From: Euonymus europaeus
Lineage: Eukaryota; Streptophyta; Magnoliopsida; Celastrales; Celastraceae
Length of the DNA: 64,000 nucleotides
Reading direction: 5' to 3'
Assembly: GCA_963580455.1 (NCBI GenBank)
Contig: OY756960.1
Location: forward strand, 8,060,001 to 8,124,000
The notes under the pieces were generated by a model. It had not been told where the DNA came from. It was given only the letters and a program-made list of their open reading frames with translations, and did not search any database. A program made the translations under genes and the position numbers. Positions 41,601 to 51,745 of this stretch are shown one piece after another; positions within the stretch are counted from its first letter, which is position 1; each line of letters begins with the position of its first letter.

Positions 41601-43814
41601 ACATATAATAATAATAAAAAGTGGACATTTCCCAACTATCCCCATAAAGAAGCTTTTAACGGTTTTGTCCAATTGAGAATAAAAGTTGTTCTTTTAGCAA
41701 GGAAACAATCTACAAAGCGTATACTAGTAAATTTAGACACAAAACAACAATAAAATGTGTATATCAATCAACTTTGATGGTTTGGATTTGCTCAACTCTC
41801 TCCATGGAGGAGTTTTTAATGGTTTTGTCCATTACGGAATGAAAGTTAGTCTTTTGGTAATGAAACAATCTACAGAGCCTAAACTCATAAAATTTCACAT
41901 AAAATAACAATAAAAATAGTACAACAACCAACTTTGATGGTTCAAAATTTCCCAACTCACTCCAAAGAGAAGCTTTTAACAATTTTGTTCAATTGCGAAT
42001 GAAAGTTGGTCTTTTGGCAAGAAAACAATTTACAGAGCCTATACTCATCAAATTTAACATAAAATATCAACGAAATGTGTACACACTTCAACTTTTATAA
42101 TTCAGAATTGATTAACTCTCTCCATGGAGAATCTTTTAAAGGTTTTGTCTAATTTAGAATGAAAGTTTATATTTTGGCAATGAAACAATCTAAGAAGCCT
42201 ATTGTCATTAAATTATACATAAAAAAAAGTGTACACACTCAACTTTGAGGTTTGAGAATTGCTCTAGTCTTTCCATGGAGCAACTTTTAACAGATTTGAC
42301 CATTTGAGAATAAAAGTTTGTCTTTTGGCAACTAAACAATTAACGGAGCCTATACTCAACTCTCTCCATGATGGAGCCTTTAACGGTTTTGTCCATTTGG
42401 TAATGAAAGTTTGTATTTTGGCAACAAAACAATCTATGGAGCCTATACTTCTCAATTTTGAAATAAAATAGCGACAAAAAGTGTACACCGATTGACATCT
42501 ATCTTAATTGCTCTACTCTCTCCATGGAGGAGTTTTTAAAAGTTTTGTCATTTTGCAAACAAAAGTTTTTCTTTTGGCAATGAAACAATTTGTAGACCCT
42601 ATATTCATCAAATTTGACATAAAATATCAATTAAAAGTGTGCACCAATCAACTTTGATGATTCAAAATTTCTCTACTCTCTCCATGGAGGAGCATTTAAG
42701 GGTTTTGTCCATTTGGAAATCAAAGTTGATCTTTGGGAACCAAAACAATCTTCGGAGCCTATACTCTTAAAATTTGACATAAAATAACAATAAAAATAGT
42801 CCACTCATCAACTTTGATGGTTCAAAATTGTCCGACATTCTCCATAGAGAATATTTTAACGATTTTGTCCTATTGAGAACGAAAGTTAGTCTTTTGGCAG
42901 GATTTGACATAAAATAACAAAAATGTTTACACCGACCAATCTTGAAGGTTCGGAATGGCCCAACTCTTTACATAGAGGAGCTTCTAATGGTTTTGTCCAA
43001 TTGAGAACGAAAGTTGGTCTTTTGGCAACCAAACAACCTACGAAGCTAATACTAGTAAATTTGGACAAAAAACAACAATAAAAAGTGAACATCTATCAAC
43101 ATTGATGGTTTGGAATTGCTCAAGTATCTCCATGGAGGAGCTTTTAACGATTTTGTCCATTTTGAACGAAAGTTTGTCTTTTCACAATGAAACAATCTAT
43201 GGAGCCTATACTCGTAAAATTTGATATAAAATAACAATAAAAATAGTACACCGATCAACTTTGATGGTTCAAAATTGCCCAACTCACTCCATAGGCAAGC
43301 TTTTAACGATTTTTTCCAATTGAGAATGAAGGTCGATCTTTTGGAAAGAAAACAATCTATGGATCCTATACCCGTCAAATCTAACATAAAATTTCAACAA
43401 AAAGTGCACATCAATCAACTTTTATAATTTAAAATTGCTCAACTCTCTCCATGGAGAATTATTTAAAGGTTTTGTATAATTTGGAATGAAAGTTTATCTT
43501 TTGGTAATGAAACAATCTAAGAAACCTATTGTCAATAAATTATACATAAAATAAAAATAAAAAGTGTACACGCTCAACTTTGAGGGTTAAGAATTGCTCA
43601 AATCTTTGCATGGGGGAGCTATACTCATAAATCCTTGCATGGAGGGGCTCAAAACTTTTGACTGTTTGAGAACAAAAGTTTGTATTTTGGCAACTAAACA
43701 ATTTACGGGGCCTATACTCGTAAAATTTGAAATAAAATAACAACAACACGGGTATATTGATTGACTTCGAGGTTTCATAATTACTCAACTCTCTCCGTGA
43801 AAGTGTTTTTAACG
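26628..43814 (+). repeat. 160-bp tandem satellite, block 5 (17 kb)
   Basis: The longest uninterrupted stretch, about 107 monomers in one direction. From 26.6 to about 37.5 kb most monomers are A/B types or mosaics of them. From about 37.5 kb new variants appear: one with 'cctttaaaggttttgtctaa' (near 38270, 39135), one with 'gtcattaaattatacataaa' (near 39515, 42205, 43525), and one with 'attgacttcgaggtttc' (near 38981, 39713, 43757). A 96-bp inverted piece lies at 38621-38716, and a 24-bp duplication at about 29266-29313. The longest chance minus-strand ORF (27012-27545, 177 codons) is a reading through monomers, not a gene. The block ends with 'taacg', the left target duplication of the retrotransposon. 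Confidence 0.96.
38621..38716 (-). repeat. Inverted satellite fragment
   Basis: This segment reads 'gccaaaagacgaactttc' and 'ggacaaaaccgttaaaaa', which are reverse complements of the usual monomer phrases. It extends from the 'ctatagag' part to the 'gagactt' part of one monomer. It is the only segment I found in reversed orientation among some 260 monomers. It marks a small inversion or a template-switch event. Confidence 0.85.
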
Positions 43815-44114
43815 TGATGACGTCTCAAACCTGTAAGTTACGAAGAAGTATCAGTTCAGGTCCAAACAAAGACTTCCTTGGTTCGATGATATAGTTCCTC
43901 AAAATGATGATCTTCTTGTTTGGTGGCTATCCTATATTAATGAGCAAACGTAAGCTAGAGGCCCGCCAGAGAGTGTTCTCTGGCGTTGGTGCTCCGATGC
44001 TTAAGTCAGATGCTAGCACAAAGAAGCTCTCCGAAGAACACTGCTCGGTGTTCTTGGGAAAAGAGTAAATAGTGTTTAAGTGAAAGAGTTGTGTCTTTTA
44101 CCTGTGGGGCAACC

Positions 44115-44125
44115 CCTTTATATAG
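44115..44125 (-). promoter_or_regulatory. LTR TATA box
   Basis: The complement reads CTATATAAAGG, a good plant TATA box in the position expected for the LTR promoter. It survives only in the 3' LTR, where it would read out of the element into the flanking satellite towards lower coordinates. Confidence 0.6.
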
Positions 44126-44265
44126 TGAAGATGGTTTCCATTAATAGAATTCAAGTGGTGGTGAATAATACCTTGCCAAATGAAGGAGTTACAGTTTTAC
44201 CAGGAGTTACTATTCCGGAAGATGGGCACCTAGAGTAGAAGTTTCGATGTTGCTGACAGCTCTGC

Positions 44266-44271
44266 CACGTG
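44266..44271. promoter_or_regulatory. G-box (CACGTG) in the LTR
   Basis: The palindromic core CACGTG sits in a 'gccacgtgtc' context, which is the plant G-box or ABRE form bound by bZIP and bHLH factors. It lies upstream of the LTR TATA box in the transcription direction of the element. Function is inferred from the motif only. Confidence 0.45.
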
Positions 44272-44307
44272 TCTTATTCTCAGTGGAGAGGATAATTATC
44301 CTCATCA

Positions 44308-44320
44308 TTTGCCCCCTCAG
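44308..44320 (-). other. Polypurine tract of the Ty3/gypsy element
   Basis: The complement reads CTGAGGGGGCAAA, directly next to the start of the 3' LTR. This is the expected place for the primer of second-strand DNA synthesis and supports the minus-strand orientation. Confidence 0.7.
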
Positions 44321-44528
44321 ACCTGTGATTGGTCGTTTGGAACGACCAATGATAGGTCTGGCTTAGCTATCGGCTTTATGGATTGGCTTACCCGAGGGTG
44401 GCATTAATGACAAGACCTCGGAGGGTCTGGATTGAATCTGAGTTGATCTAATGGTACTGCAATGAGCAGGGGCTGTGTGGTCCAGATGGGAGAATGCCAA
44501 GAGACTCGTGACCGGTGCGGTCTTCTAC

Positions 44529-44536
44529 TATAAATA
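44529..44536 (+). promoter_or_regulatory. TATA box for the antisense gene
   Basis: TATAAATA on the plus strand is followed by a leader of about 110-140 bp to the ATG at 44674. It lies inside the retrotransposon but faces against gag-pol, so it would serve the plus-strand gene between integrase and the 3' LTR. Confidence 0.55.
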
Positions 44537-44673
44537 GGGAAGACGTCGCTTTCGACGGTCACATACTGTTAATTTTGAGAGCCCCGAGCTTAGAGTTTTT
44601 CGAGCAAATATATTCTTCCCATACCGAGCGTACTTTGTTCCTCGTCCTCGTCTTCGCTATCAGGTACGAGAAA

Positions 44674-46718
44674 ATGTCTTCCCCTTCCTCAGATAGTGTT
44701 GGTAATTTGTTAGAGGATACTGATTTAGGTTCTTCTCCATCTACCTCTACTTCCCCTCTGTTAGGAAGAATTTTAGGCTTCCCCAGCAGAACGTCCTTTC
44801 TTTGCCCCTCCTTGGTTTGGGGCTCCTCTACAGGAAGCCCGAGCAGCAGGTGATGGTACTAGGGAGCCTAGAAACCTAAGTTGTAGCCTCACTGCCTCTG
44901 AGGTGGAAGCCCAACGCAAACTATTCGGAATTCCCTATCCTTGCAGGCCGGTGCCTGAGGGGGTGTCTCCATTCAATCCTCAGCATGGGGAGTTTCCCAT
45001 TTCCACTACTGCTCTTTCATATGGGTGCTGGATTCCTTTGGCTCCGGCCATATGTTCATTCTTTTCTCGGTTTGACATCTGCCCTACCTGTTTAGCCCTC
45101 AACTCTTGGGTGTTCCTCGGCACAATACTCCATTATTGTGACGAGCTCCGTGTTCCTTTTTCTTCGAATGTCCTTCAGCACATCTTTTCACTATGCAGAG
45201 CCCCGAGGAATCCTGGGTTATGTTACTTGAAGTTTAAGAAAGGCCTAGTGGCTCCTAAGTATTCCTCTTCCAATCATCATTGGAAATCCAGCTATTTTTT
45301 GGTTCGGATGCCTTTGGGTGAGGACGAGGTTCTCCCTTTTAGAACCTCGTGGACACTCCCCAAATTCAGCAAGTTTCAGCATTTGCCTTAACTTTCTCAC
45401 GAGGAGCATGACTGGTATCTGACCCTCAAGCAACCTTTCACCAAACCTTCCATCTCCCTCGTATGTCGGGCTGTAAACTTTACAAGGGCACATAGGTCCG
45501 AGTGAGCAATGCAAGGTGGGGACTTGCTCTTGCTCGGTTTTATCTATGTACTTGTTTTATTTTCTCAACTTGTTTGTTAATTTGTTTCTGTATTTTTCAG
45601 ATATGTCTTCGGCTGCCGAGTATTTGAAGATTCAGAAAAAGGCGACGACTTTGGGCCAAAAGAGGAAACCCACTGGGGAGGCCGATCCGAGCAAGAGGAA
45701 GAAGGTTCCCCCTGGAGGAATCCATCTGAAACCTTGCCGAGGAAAGGACCTAGGTCGGGGACGCGGGGTGTATATTTGCACACCACCGTTCTGATTAATT
45801 GGTTCTCCTTCTCGTGTCTTGGACACGCGCTCCTCTTCTCCTCCTCGTCAAATGGGGGATGTCCACGCTCCCTAGTGGAACATTCGCCTCTCCGACACGA
45901 TGGCCAACTCTCAAGTGGCCTTGGAAATGCTTGAGAAGCTCTCTCTCCCGTCGGATCAGCAGTGAGCTGAGGAGATGTCTACCGAGGAAAAGATGGAGGC
46001 CTCTGCTGTGAAATTTATGGAGGTATTAACCTTTCCTGGCTTTGTCAAAGTCTTTTTTTCGGTTTTTTTTTATAACTCGTTTTATTGTTGCTTTTAGCTG
46101 GCCTCCCTTCTCGGGAAACTCTCTGTCAATGTCCGAAGCTCGACGGCCGAAAAGAGAACTACTGCCTAGGAAATCCTCCTGCTCAAAGGGGCCCTTGGTC
46201 GGACTGAGACAGCACTGCAGCTTTCTCGGTTGGATCTCCAGAAGGCCCAAGAGTCCGAGGCCCTTTTGGCCACCTAGCTGAAAGAGACCAAGGAGGAGCT
46301 GGCGAGGCAATGGTCAGTTGCAGAAGCAGAAGGGGCCTGAATGTTCTAGAGCGGTCGCCAATCTGGTGTTCAGGAGTTCAGGGACTCCACAGAATTCCAG
46401 TTTACCCTTAAGCAAGAGGGTTTTTTCTACTTCCAGGCTGCGGTCAAGGAAGCTCGAAGGTTCCTTGCTAGCAAAGGTTAGAGCTCGGAGATCATGGACG
46501 AGCTGTGTCCTGGCATGGATGGAAAGGACGATGTGGACGTTGTCAAGAAGAAGGCGTACGAGCAGTTCCGCCTTCTTCAGGAAGACGGGGACGACGAGGA
46601 GGACATTGTGGCATATATGGACACTGATGTTCCTCTCGTCCCTTCGGAGGACAATGCTCCCCTTGACCTTGCTCAAACCGAGGAGCTTGAGAAGCGCCAG
46701 CTATCGAGGAGCCAGTAG
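44674..46718 (+). pseudogene. Antisense extra gene of the Tat element ('putative gypsy type transposon' domain), decayed
   Basis: A plus-strand gene convergent with gag-pol. It starts with a Ser-rich leader from the ATG at 44674. The best part, 44903-45391, has the pattern of the Pfam family 'putative gypsy type transposon' (IPYPCRPVPEG near its start, LNSWVFLG in the middle, HHWKSSYFLV near its end). A stop at about 45389 interrupts the frame, which stays open to about 45505. An intron then appears to end at 'tttttcag' before 45600. The next exon has a basic KRK...KRKK cluster, possibly nuclear targeting. Later parts (46100-46300) look like a coiled coil, and the end (46494-46718) is acidic. 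There is a frameshift at about 44780 and stops at 46167 and 46275 where Gln is expected. Its role in the element is unknown. Confidence 0.75.
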
Positions 46719-47224
46719 ATGTAGAGAACTAGTCATTGTTTATTTTTTATTCCGTTCTACTGTTATTTCAGAAATGTTTCCTCGCTTTTTATGTGAACGA
46801 CTTTGTTATCAATGAAGTTTATTTTCTTGCCGCCTTTTGTGATTCCCATTAGTCTGCCTTCGTTTATGCTCGGATATTGTAATTTAAAATGTTTTAAACT
46901 GTAATAGATCCAAGCATACCCACTTAGTTGTTGTGGCCTAGACTCTTCTAGGTCGTAACAAACTTGTTTTAACTGGTTGCTGTAACTCAATAGGGTTGAG
47001 TTGTAACATGCCAAGTCTTTTCTCGTCCACTGTAATTTGAGAAATCTGGAACAATGCTCGGCCATTGTAACTTAGATAAAATAAGCTGTAATGTACCGGA
47101 GCAGTGTATTGTGAATCTTGGTAAGAGAACGAGCTACTTTCATTGAAATGAGAAAAAGTCCTAAGCCTCGTGTAAGGAACGAGTGGGAAAAAGGAATTCT
47201 TAAATACATGCCGACAAAAGAAAG

Positions 47225-48440
47225 TTAAATGTAATATCTTCGGAGGTTTTCAGCATTCTAGGGTCGCATCTCTCCTGGTTTCTCGGGATTCTCCAACTTG
47301 TATGTTCCATCTAGCATGACCCTGGTAACTTGAAAAGGGCCTTCCCAAGTCTCCTCGAGCTTACTAGGATGTTTTCCAGCTGTAGTGGCTTTCCTGAGGA
47401 CCCAATCTCCCTTGGAGAACCTCCTTGTTCGGACCCTCTTGTTGTGGTAACGGTATGTTCTCTGCTTGTAGGCTGCAGTCTTGATCCAAGCAATCTCTCG
47501 AGCTTCTTCCAGGAAATCTAGATTGTTAAGGAGCAATTCATCGTTCTCTGACTCATTGAAGTTAACAATCCGGGGAGTGGGGACCCCGATCTCTACTGGA
47601 ATGACAGCTTCTGATCCAAACATTAGGGAAAAAGGCGTTTCTCCCGTTGACGTTCATGGCGTGGTCCTGTATGACCAGAGGACACTGTGGAGCTGCTCGG
47701 TCCAAAGTCCTTTGGCTTGGTCAAGATGAGTTTTTAGTCCCTGAAGAATGATACAGTTGGTTACTTCAACCTGACCATTAGCTTGAGGGTGTGACACAGC
47801 AGTGATTCTGAGATTGATGCCCAGTTCCTCACAAAATTCTCGGTTGTTTGAACTCACAAACTATCGACCATTATTTGTAATGAGGATCCGAGAAATGCCA
47901 TATCTACAGATGATGGTTTTCCAAATGAAGTCTTTTACCTTGTGGTCTGTGATGGTTGCAAGAGGCTTGGCCTCAACCCATTTTGTGAAGTAATCCACTG
48001 CCACTATGAGAAACTTCCTTTGGGCTGTTGCCTGAGGAAAGGGTCCCAGTAGGTCTAGCCCCCATTGGGCAAATGGACAAGGGTTCTCAATGACAGTCAT
48101 CTCGGATAGTGGGAGGTGAGGTACGTTAGCATGTCTCTAGCATTTGTCACACTTACATACCAAATCCTCAACATCTTTCCTCATATTCGGCCAATAATAG
48201 CCACAGTGCAAGACCTTGTTAGCTAAGGTCCTTGCTTCTGCATGGCTGCCACAAATTCCTTCATGCACTTCTCGGAGAGCATACTCAGACTCCCGTGGAG
48301 CAAGGCACTTAAGGTAAGGGAGCGTGAAAGATCTTCTGTAGAGCGTTCGTTGAATGATTGAATACCTCGCTGCCCTTGCTTGGAGATTCCTAGCCTCGTT
48401 CTTATCCTCAGGTAACACTCCATCTGTGAGGAAGGTTCGT
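47225..48440 (-). pseudogene. Integrase of the Ty3/gypsy element
   Basis: Read on the minus strand: an HHCC zinc-binding N terminus (HEGICGSH, later CKCDKC); a catalytic core with the first Asp in WGLDLLGPF; a second site reading TNNGR, where Asp is expected at codon 47873-47875; and a Glu in NGQVEVTN. A C-terminal part follows (KGDWVLRK, WEGPFQV), ending near LRRYY. Stop codons interrupt it at 48137-48139, 47861-47863 and near 47258. Frames also shift around 47640-47660. It would join element DNA to the host chromosome, but the lost Asp and the stops make this copy inactive. There is no chromodomain, as expected for Tat-type elements. Confidence 0.9.
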
Positions 48441-48519
48441 ATAGGATCCATCCAAGATCGTTCAGTGTTAATCTCGATGATAGCCCTAACGAAGATGCTC
48501 GGCTTGGGCAATATCTCTA

Positions 48520-48966
48520 TCCGCACTAACGAGGCCTCGTCTTTTTTAGAGGCAGATGCTAGGCGAGCTAGCACATCGGCTTGCTGATTCTCTTCTCGGT
48601 GCACTCTCCGTATTTCAACGCTCAGAATTTTACTCATCAGCTCCTTAGCTTTTTCCAAATACTTGATCATATTGGAACCTCTGCTTCATACTCGCCACAA
48701 ACCTGTTGGAACCTCCGCTTCATACTCGCCACAAACCTGTTCGGTGACGAGCTAAGAGTCGCTGTTAACCACCAAATTGCGCACCTCTAGCTCAATTGCC
48801 AACTTTAACCCAGCTATGAGCACTTCGTATTCAGACTCATTGTTGGAAGCTTTGAATTGAAAATGGAGAGCTTACTCAGTAGTCATGCCCCCCGGCCCAA
48901 GAGTAGAATCCTTGCTCCACTTCCATCCTTGTTTGAGGAGCAGTCGACAAAGAGCTCCCATAGGTC
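48520..48966 (-). pseudogene. Second (archaeal-type) RNase H domain of the Tat element
   Basis: Directly after the usual RT-RNase H part the frame runs into a second RNase H pattern. It has an Asp in WELFVDCSSN, a Glu in NNESEYE, an Asp in VVNSDS, and an Asp in QQADVLARL. A second RNase H at this place is a mark of Tat-lineage elements. Breaks: a frameshift near 48895, stops at 48872-48874 and 48752-48754, and a 34-bp tandem duplication at 48672-48739 that also shifts the frame. Confidence 0.8.
48672..48739. repeat. 34-bp tandem duplication in the second RNase H region
   Basis: The unit starting 'ttggaacctctgcttcatac' (48672-48705) is repeated at 48706-48739 with one substitution. Because 34 is not a multiple of three, the duplication shifts the reading frame. 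It is a small replication or template-slippage scar. Confidence 0.9.
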
Positions 48967-49746
48967 ATGCTGTGCCTCTTCCTCTAGAGGATGTTGGCAT
49001 TCTGTGATAAAGTCTGCCAGAGCTTGAGCTTTGATGGCTTTCCTCGGATCATAGTGGATATCAAACTCACTAAGTTCGATTGACCATTTAATGAGTCTTC
49101 CCGACGTATCCAGTTTCTGCAGTATGCTCTTGAGTGGTTGGTCGGTCAACACTGTAATTGTATGGGCTTGAAAGTAAGGTCGTAACTTCCTAGCTGCTGT
49201 TACCAGTGCCAGAGCCAACTTCTCAGCCCTAGTGTATCTCTTCTCAGTCTCAGTGAGGACTTTATTGGTGTAGTATATTGGTTTTTGGACCTTGTCCTCC
49301 ACACTAATGAGCACAGCACTCACCGCGTGCTCGGTAGTGGCTAGATAAAGGAATAACGGTTCCCCATCTTTCAGAGAAGTGAGTAGAGGTGGCTGGCTTA
49401 GGTAAGACTTTAGTTCTTCAAAAGCTCGTTGACAATCTTCGTTCCACTGAAAATTTGTCGTTTGCTTGAGCGAATTAAAGAAATGTTTGCACCGATCTTC
49501 TGACCGGGCGAGAAAATGGCTTAAAGCTACTGTTCGTCCCGTCAGCTGCTGAACCTCCTTCTTGTTCCCTGGGGCCTGCATGTTGATTATTGCTGATACT
49601 TTTTCGGGGTTGACCTCTAATCCTCGTTTGGAGATGAGAAAACCGAGGAACTTGCCCAAGGAAACGCCAAACGCACATTTCTCTGGGTTAAGCTTCATTC
49701 CAAACTCCTTCAAGTCTGTGACATACATATGTCGAGCCAATTTCTA
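48883..49746 (-). pseudogene. Reverse transcriptase C-terminal part and RNase H of the Ty3/gypsy element
   Basis: A frame of 285 codons starting in the RT thumb region (KLNPEKCAFGV, GKFLGFLISKRG), then the connection (LTGR, NEDCQRAFEELKSYL) and RNase H (GEPLFLYLATTEHAVSAVL, RYTRAEKLALALVTAARKL, LSEFDIHY). The fingers and palm, including the catalytic YxDD motif, are absent. Upstream at 49746-49720 the sequence matches the region just before RT and passes in frame into the thumb at about 49716. About 250 residues are therefore missing by an in-frame deletion. A TAG at 49744-49746 lies just before. The RNase H part of this stretch is otherwise open. Confidence 0.92.
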
Positions 49747-50297
49747 GTCTCCCTGGATTTCACCTATTCCTCGGTCGGTGGGGAATTTCGTCTTCAAATA
49801 ATAGGTAGAGACCATTGCCCGAGCTTTGTGAAGCAGTGGTCGGCCAATCAGAGCGTTATAGGGGGTCTTGACGTCTATGACTAGAAGTTCCACCATAAAC
49901 AGCTTCGATCTCGGGAAATCCCCTAAGGTTATGGGTGGATTGATCATCCCCACAGGGATGACCTGTTCTCCCGTGAAACCATAAATGGAGAGAAAAACTT
50001 CTTTAGACTCTCTCTTGGGAGGTTCATCTGCTTGAAGGCATGGTAGAAAAGAACATCCGCTGCACTCCCATTGTCGACTAGAATCTTCTTCACCATGTAA
50101 TTAGCGATGACTGCCTCAATGACTAAGGCATCATCATGTGGCTGATGTAAACCATCTCTATCCATCTCCAAGAATACTATCTTCTCGTCGTCCGTTCTGG
50201 CTTTCTTCGACCTCTCAGACACCTGGTGGACAGTCCAAGAGTAAGCCCTCCTGCTTGATGAGCTTTCTCCTCTTGAGGCTAACCCCCCGACTATCAT
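49744..50297 (-). pseudogene. Aspartic protease region of the Ty3/gypsy element
   Basis: The minus-strand frame 50297-49944 contains HDDALVIEAVIANY and then VDNGSAADVLFY, the protease active-site motif in the Asn form (DNGS) that is common in this lineage. After a frameshift near 49950, the frame to 49744 has YNALIGRPLLH and STYYLKTKFPT, the usual sequence between protease and reverse transcriptase. It processes the polyprotein in intact elements. Confidence 0.88.
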
Positions 50298-50339
50298 GCC
50301 TATGGTGCCCGCTGTTCCTCAATTTCTGTGACGAGGAGA

Positions 50340-51701
50340 CTCATCTCGACGTCTCCTCTATCTATCATCCTCTCGCTCATCTCTTATGTTGTCTCTTCTT
50401 CCTTCTCTTTCTCGTTTGTCCCCCACCGAGCTGGTGAAATTTTTGAGGTATCCTCTTTGAATTAGATTCTCTATTTCTTCCTTCAGATGACGGCATTCAT
50501 CGGTGTCATATCTGAGACCCCGATGGAATTTGCAATACTTATCACTCTCCTTCCTCCCAGGAGCTGACTTCATCTTTGAAGGCCATTTGACGATGTCGTG
50601 ATCCTATATCTCATTCAGTACTCTCTTCAAAGAGGTGTTGAGAGGAGTGTAAGAATCATATCGCATTGGTTTCGTCCGTTCGTCTTTTCAAGAGGATGAC
50701 CTTTTTCCCTCTGCTGTTTTCTCGTTTGGCCAACAAGAATCGTTTCTTCTTCTCGGAGGGGATCTGTCAGGGGATTGTTCGGTCAGGGTAATGTACTTTT
50801 CAACTCTCGAGAGCAACTCGGGAATGCTCTTCGGGTGCTTCTTGGACAAGGAGTGCTTGAATGTTGTATGACAAACTCCAGTCATGAAGGCTGTAATGGC
50901 TATGATCTGTTGGAGGTCTGGTATCTCTAAACAATCACTGTTGAATCGCGTCACAAATTCTCTTAAGCTCTCATGAGGCTTTTGTCGGATAGTCACCAGT
51001 GTCGCATTGGTCTTTTTGACTGGTCTTGAGCTCGTGAAATGAGCAACGAACCTGTTTGTGAGGTCATCAAAGCTATGAATAGAACCCTGTGGAAGAGCTC
51101 TAAACCATCATCTTGCTACACCAACAAGAGAGACTGGGATGATCTTACAGCAAGCTTCCTGAGATGCTCGTTGGAACTCCATCATGGTTTAGAAACTGAT
51201 GACAAGGTCAAGAGGATCTCCCGTCCCGTTGTACTTTTCCACACTGGAGACCTTAAAACTCTCCGGTACCCGAGCACGTTGCACCTCAGCTGTCAATGGA
51301 GTTAAGTTCCTGTCCCAATCCATTGTATCCAAAAAAGGGCGTCCTTTCAAAGCAGCTATTTTTTGGTCCACTACCACCTCGATGAACTTGCTATCCCCCT
51401 CGTAGGTATGAGTGGGTTATGTCCTCCGAGCAGTGGTCATTGAGGTTCTTGGAAGGTCGGGATTTCATGACTCGTTTGTATAAGAATGCTCGTTTCTCGT
51501 TTCCTGGGAAATGTTCTCATTTTGGACGGGTTGATGCCCCTGTGCCTCCTTAATCATGTCCAAACGGTGTGCGAAGACATTCATCTGTTGTAACAACTGG
51601 GCTATCTGGTCCAGCACTAGTGGTTGGGGTTGTTGCTCGACGTTAACACTGGTAGCTAGGGCTTGTTGGCCTTCTCCTCTTAAAGTCCTAGTTCGAACCA
51701 T
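50340..51701 (-). pseudogene. gag of the Ty3/gypsy element
   Basis: Starting at about 51701 (MVRTRTLRGEG). Pieces in order: an N-terminal Gln-rich part to 51465; a part with VSSVEKYNGTGDP (51377-51189); a part with GVARWWFRALP and SFDDLTNRFVAHF (about 51100-51010); a part with ESLREFVTRFN and ELLSRVEKYITL (50996-50688); and a zinc-knuckle-like segment KYCKFHRGLRYDTDEC (50573-50358), in which one expected His is missing. Stops and frameshifts separate the pieces. It encodes the capsid protein of the virus-like particle in active elements. Confidence 0.88.
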
Positions 51702-51724
51702 TTTTTTTTGTTATGGAAAGATCT

Positions 51725-51743
51725 TTCCCACAGACGGCACCAA
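51725..51743 (-). other. Primer-binding site region of the Ty3/gypsy element
   Basis: The complement reads TTGGTGCCGTCTGTGGGAA, two bases inside the end of the 5' LTR. This wording at the LTR border is typical of plant Tat-type elements, where a tRNA primes first-strand synthesis. I did not determine which tRNA. Confidence 0.65.
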
Positions 51744-51745
51744 TC

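Larger units (their letters stand above)
43815..44307 (-). repeat. 3' LTR (493 bp) of the Ty3/gypsy element
   Basis: The full-length LTR copy, read on the minus strand from 44307 to 43815. It contains a TATA box (CTATATAAAGG, complement of 44115-44125) and a CACGTG box at 44266-44271. About 205 bp in the middle of this copy, including the TATA box, is absent from the 5' LTR. Confidence 0.93.

Noticed and set aside
47330..48587. Plus-strand ORFs of 60-82 codons opposite integrase
   Set aside because: Antisense shadows of the integrase region with no recognisable motif.
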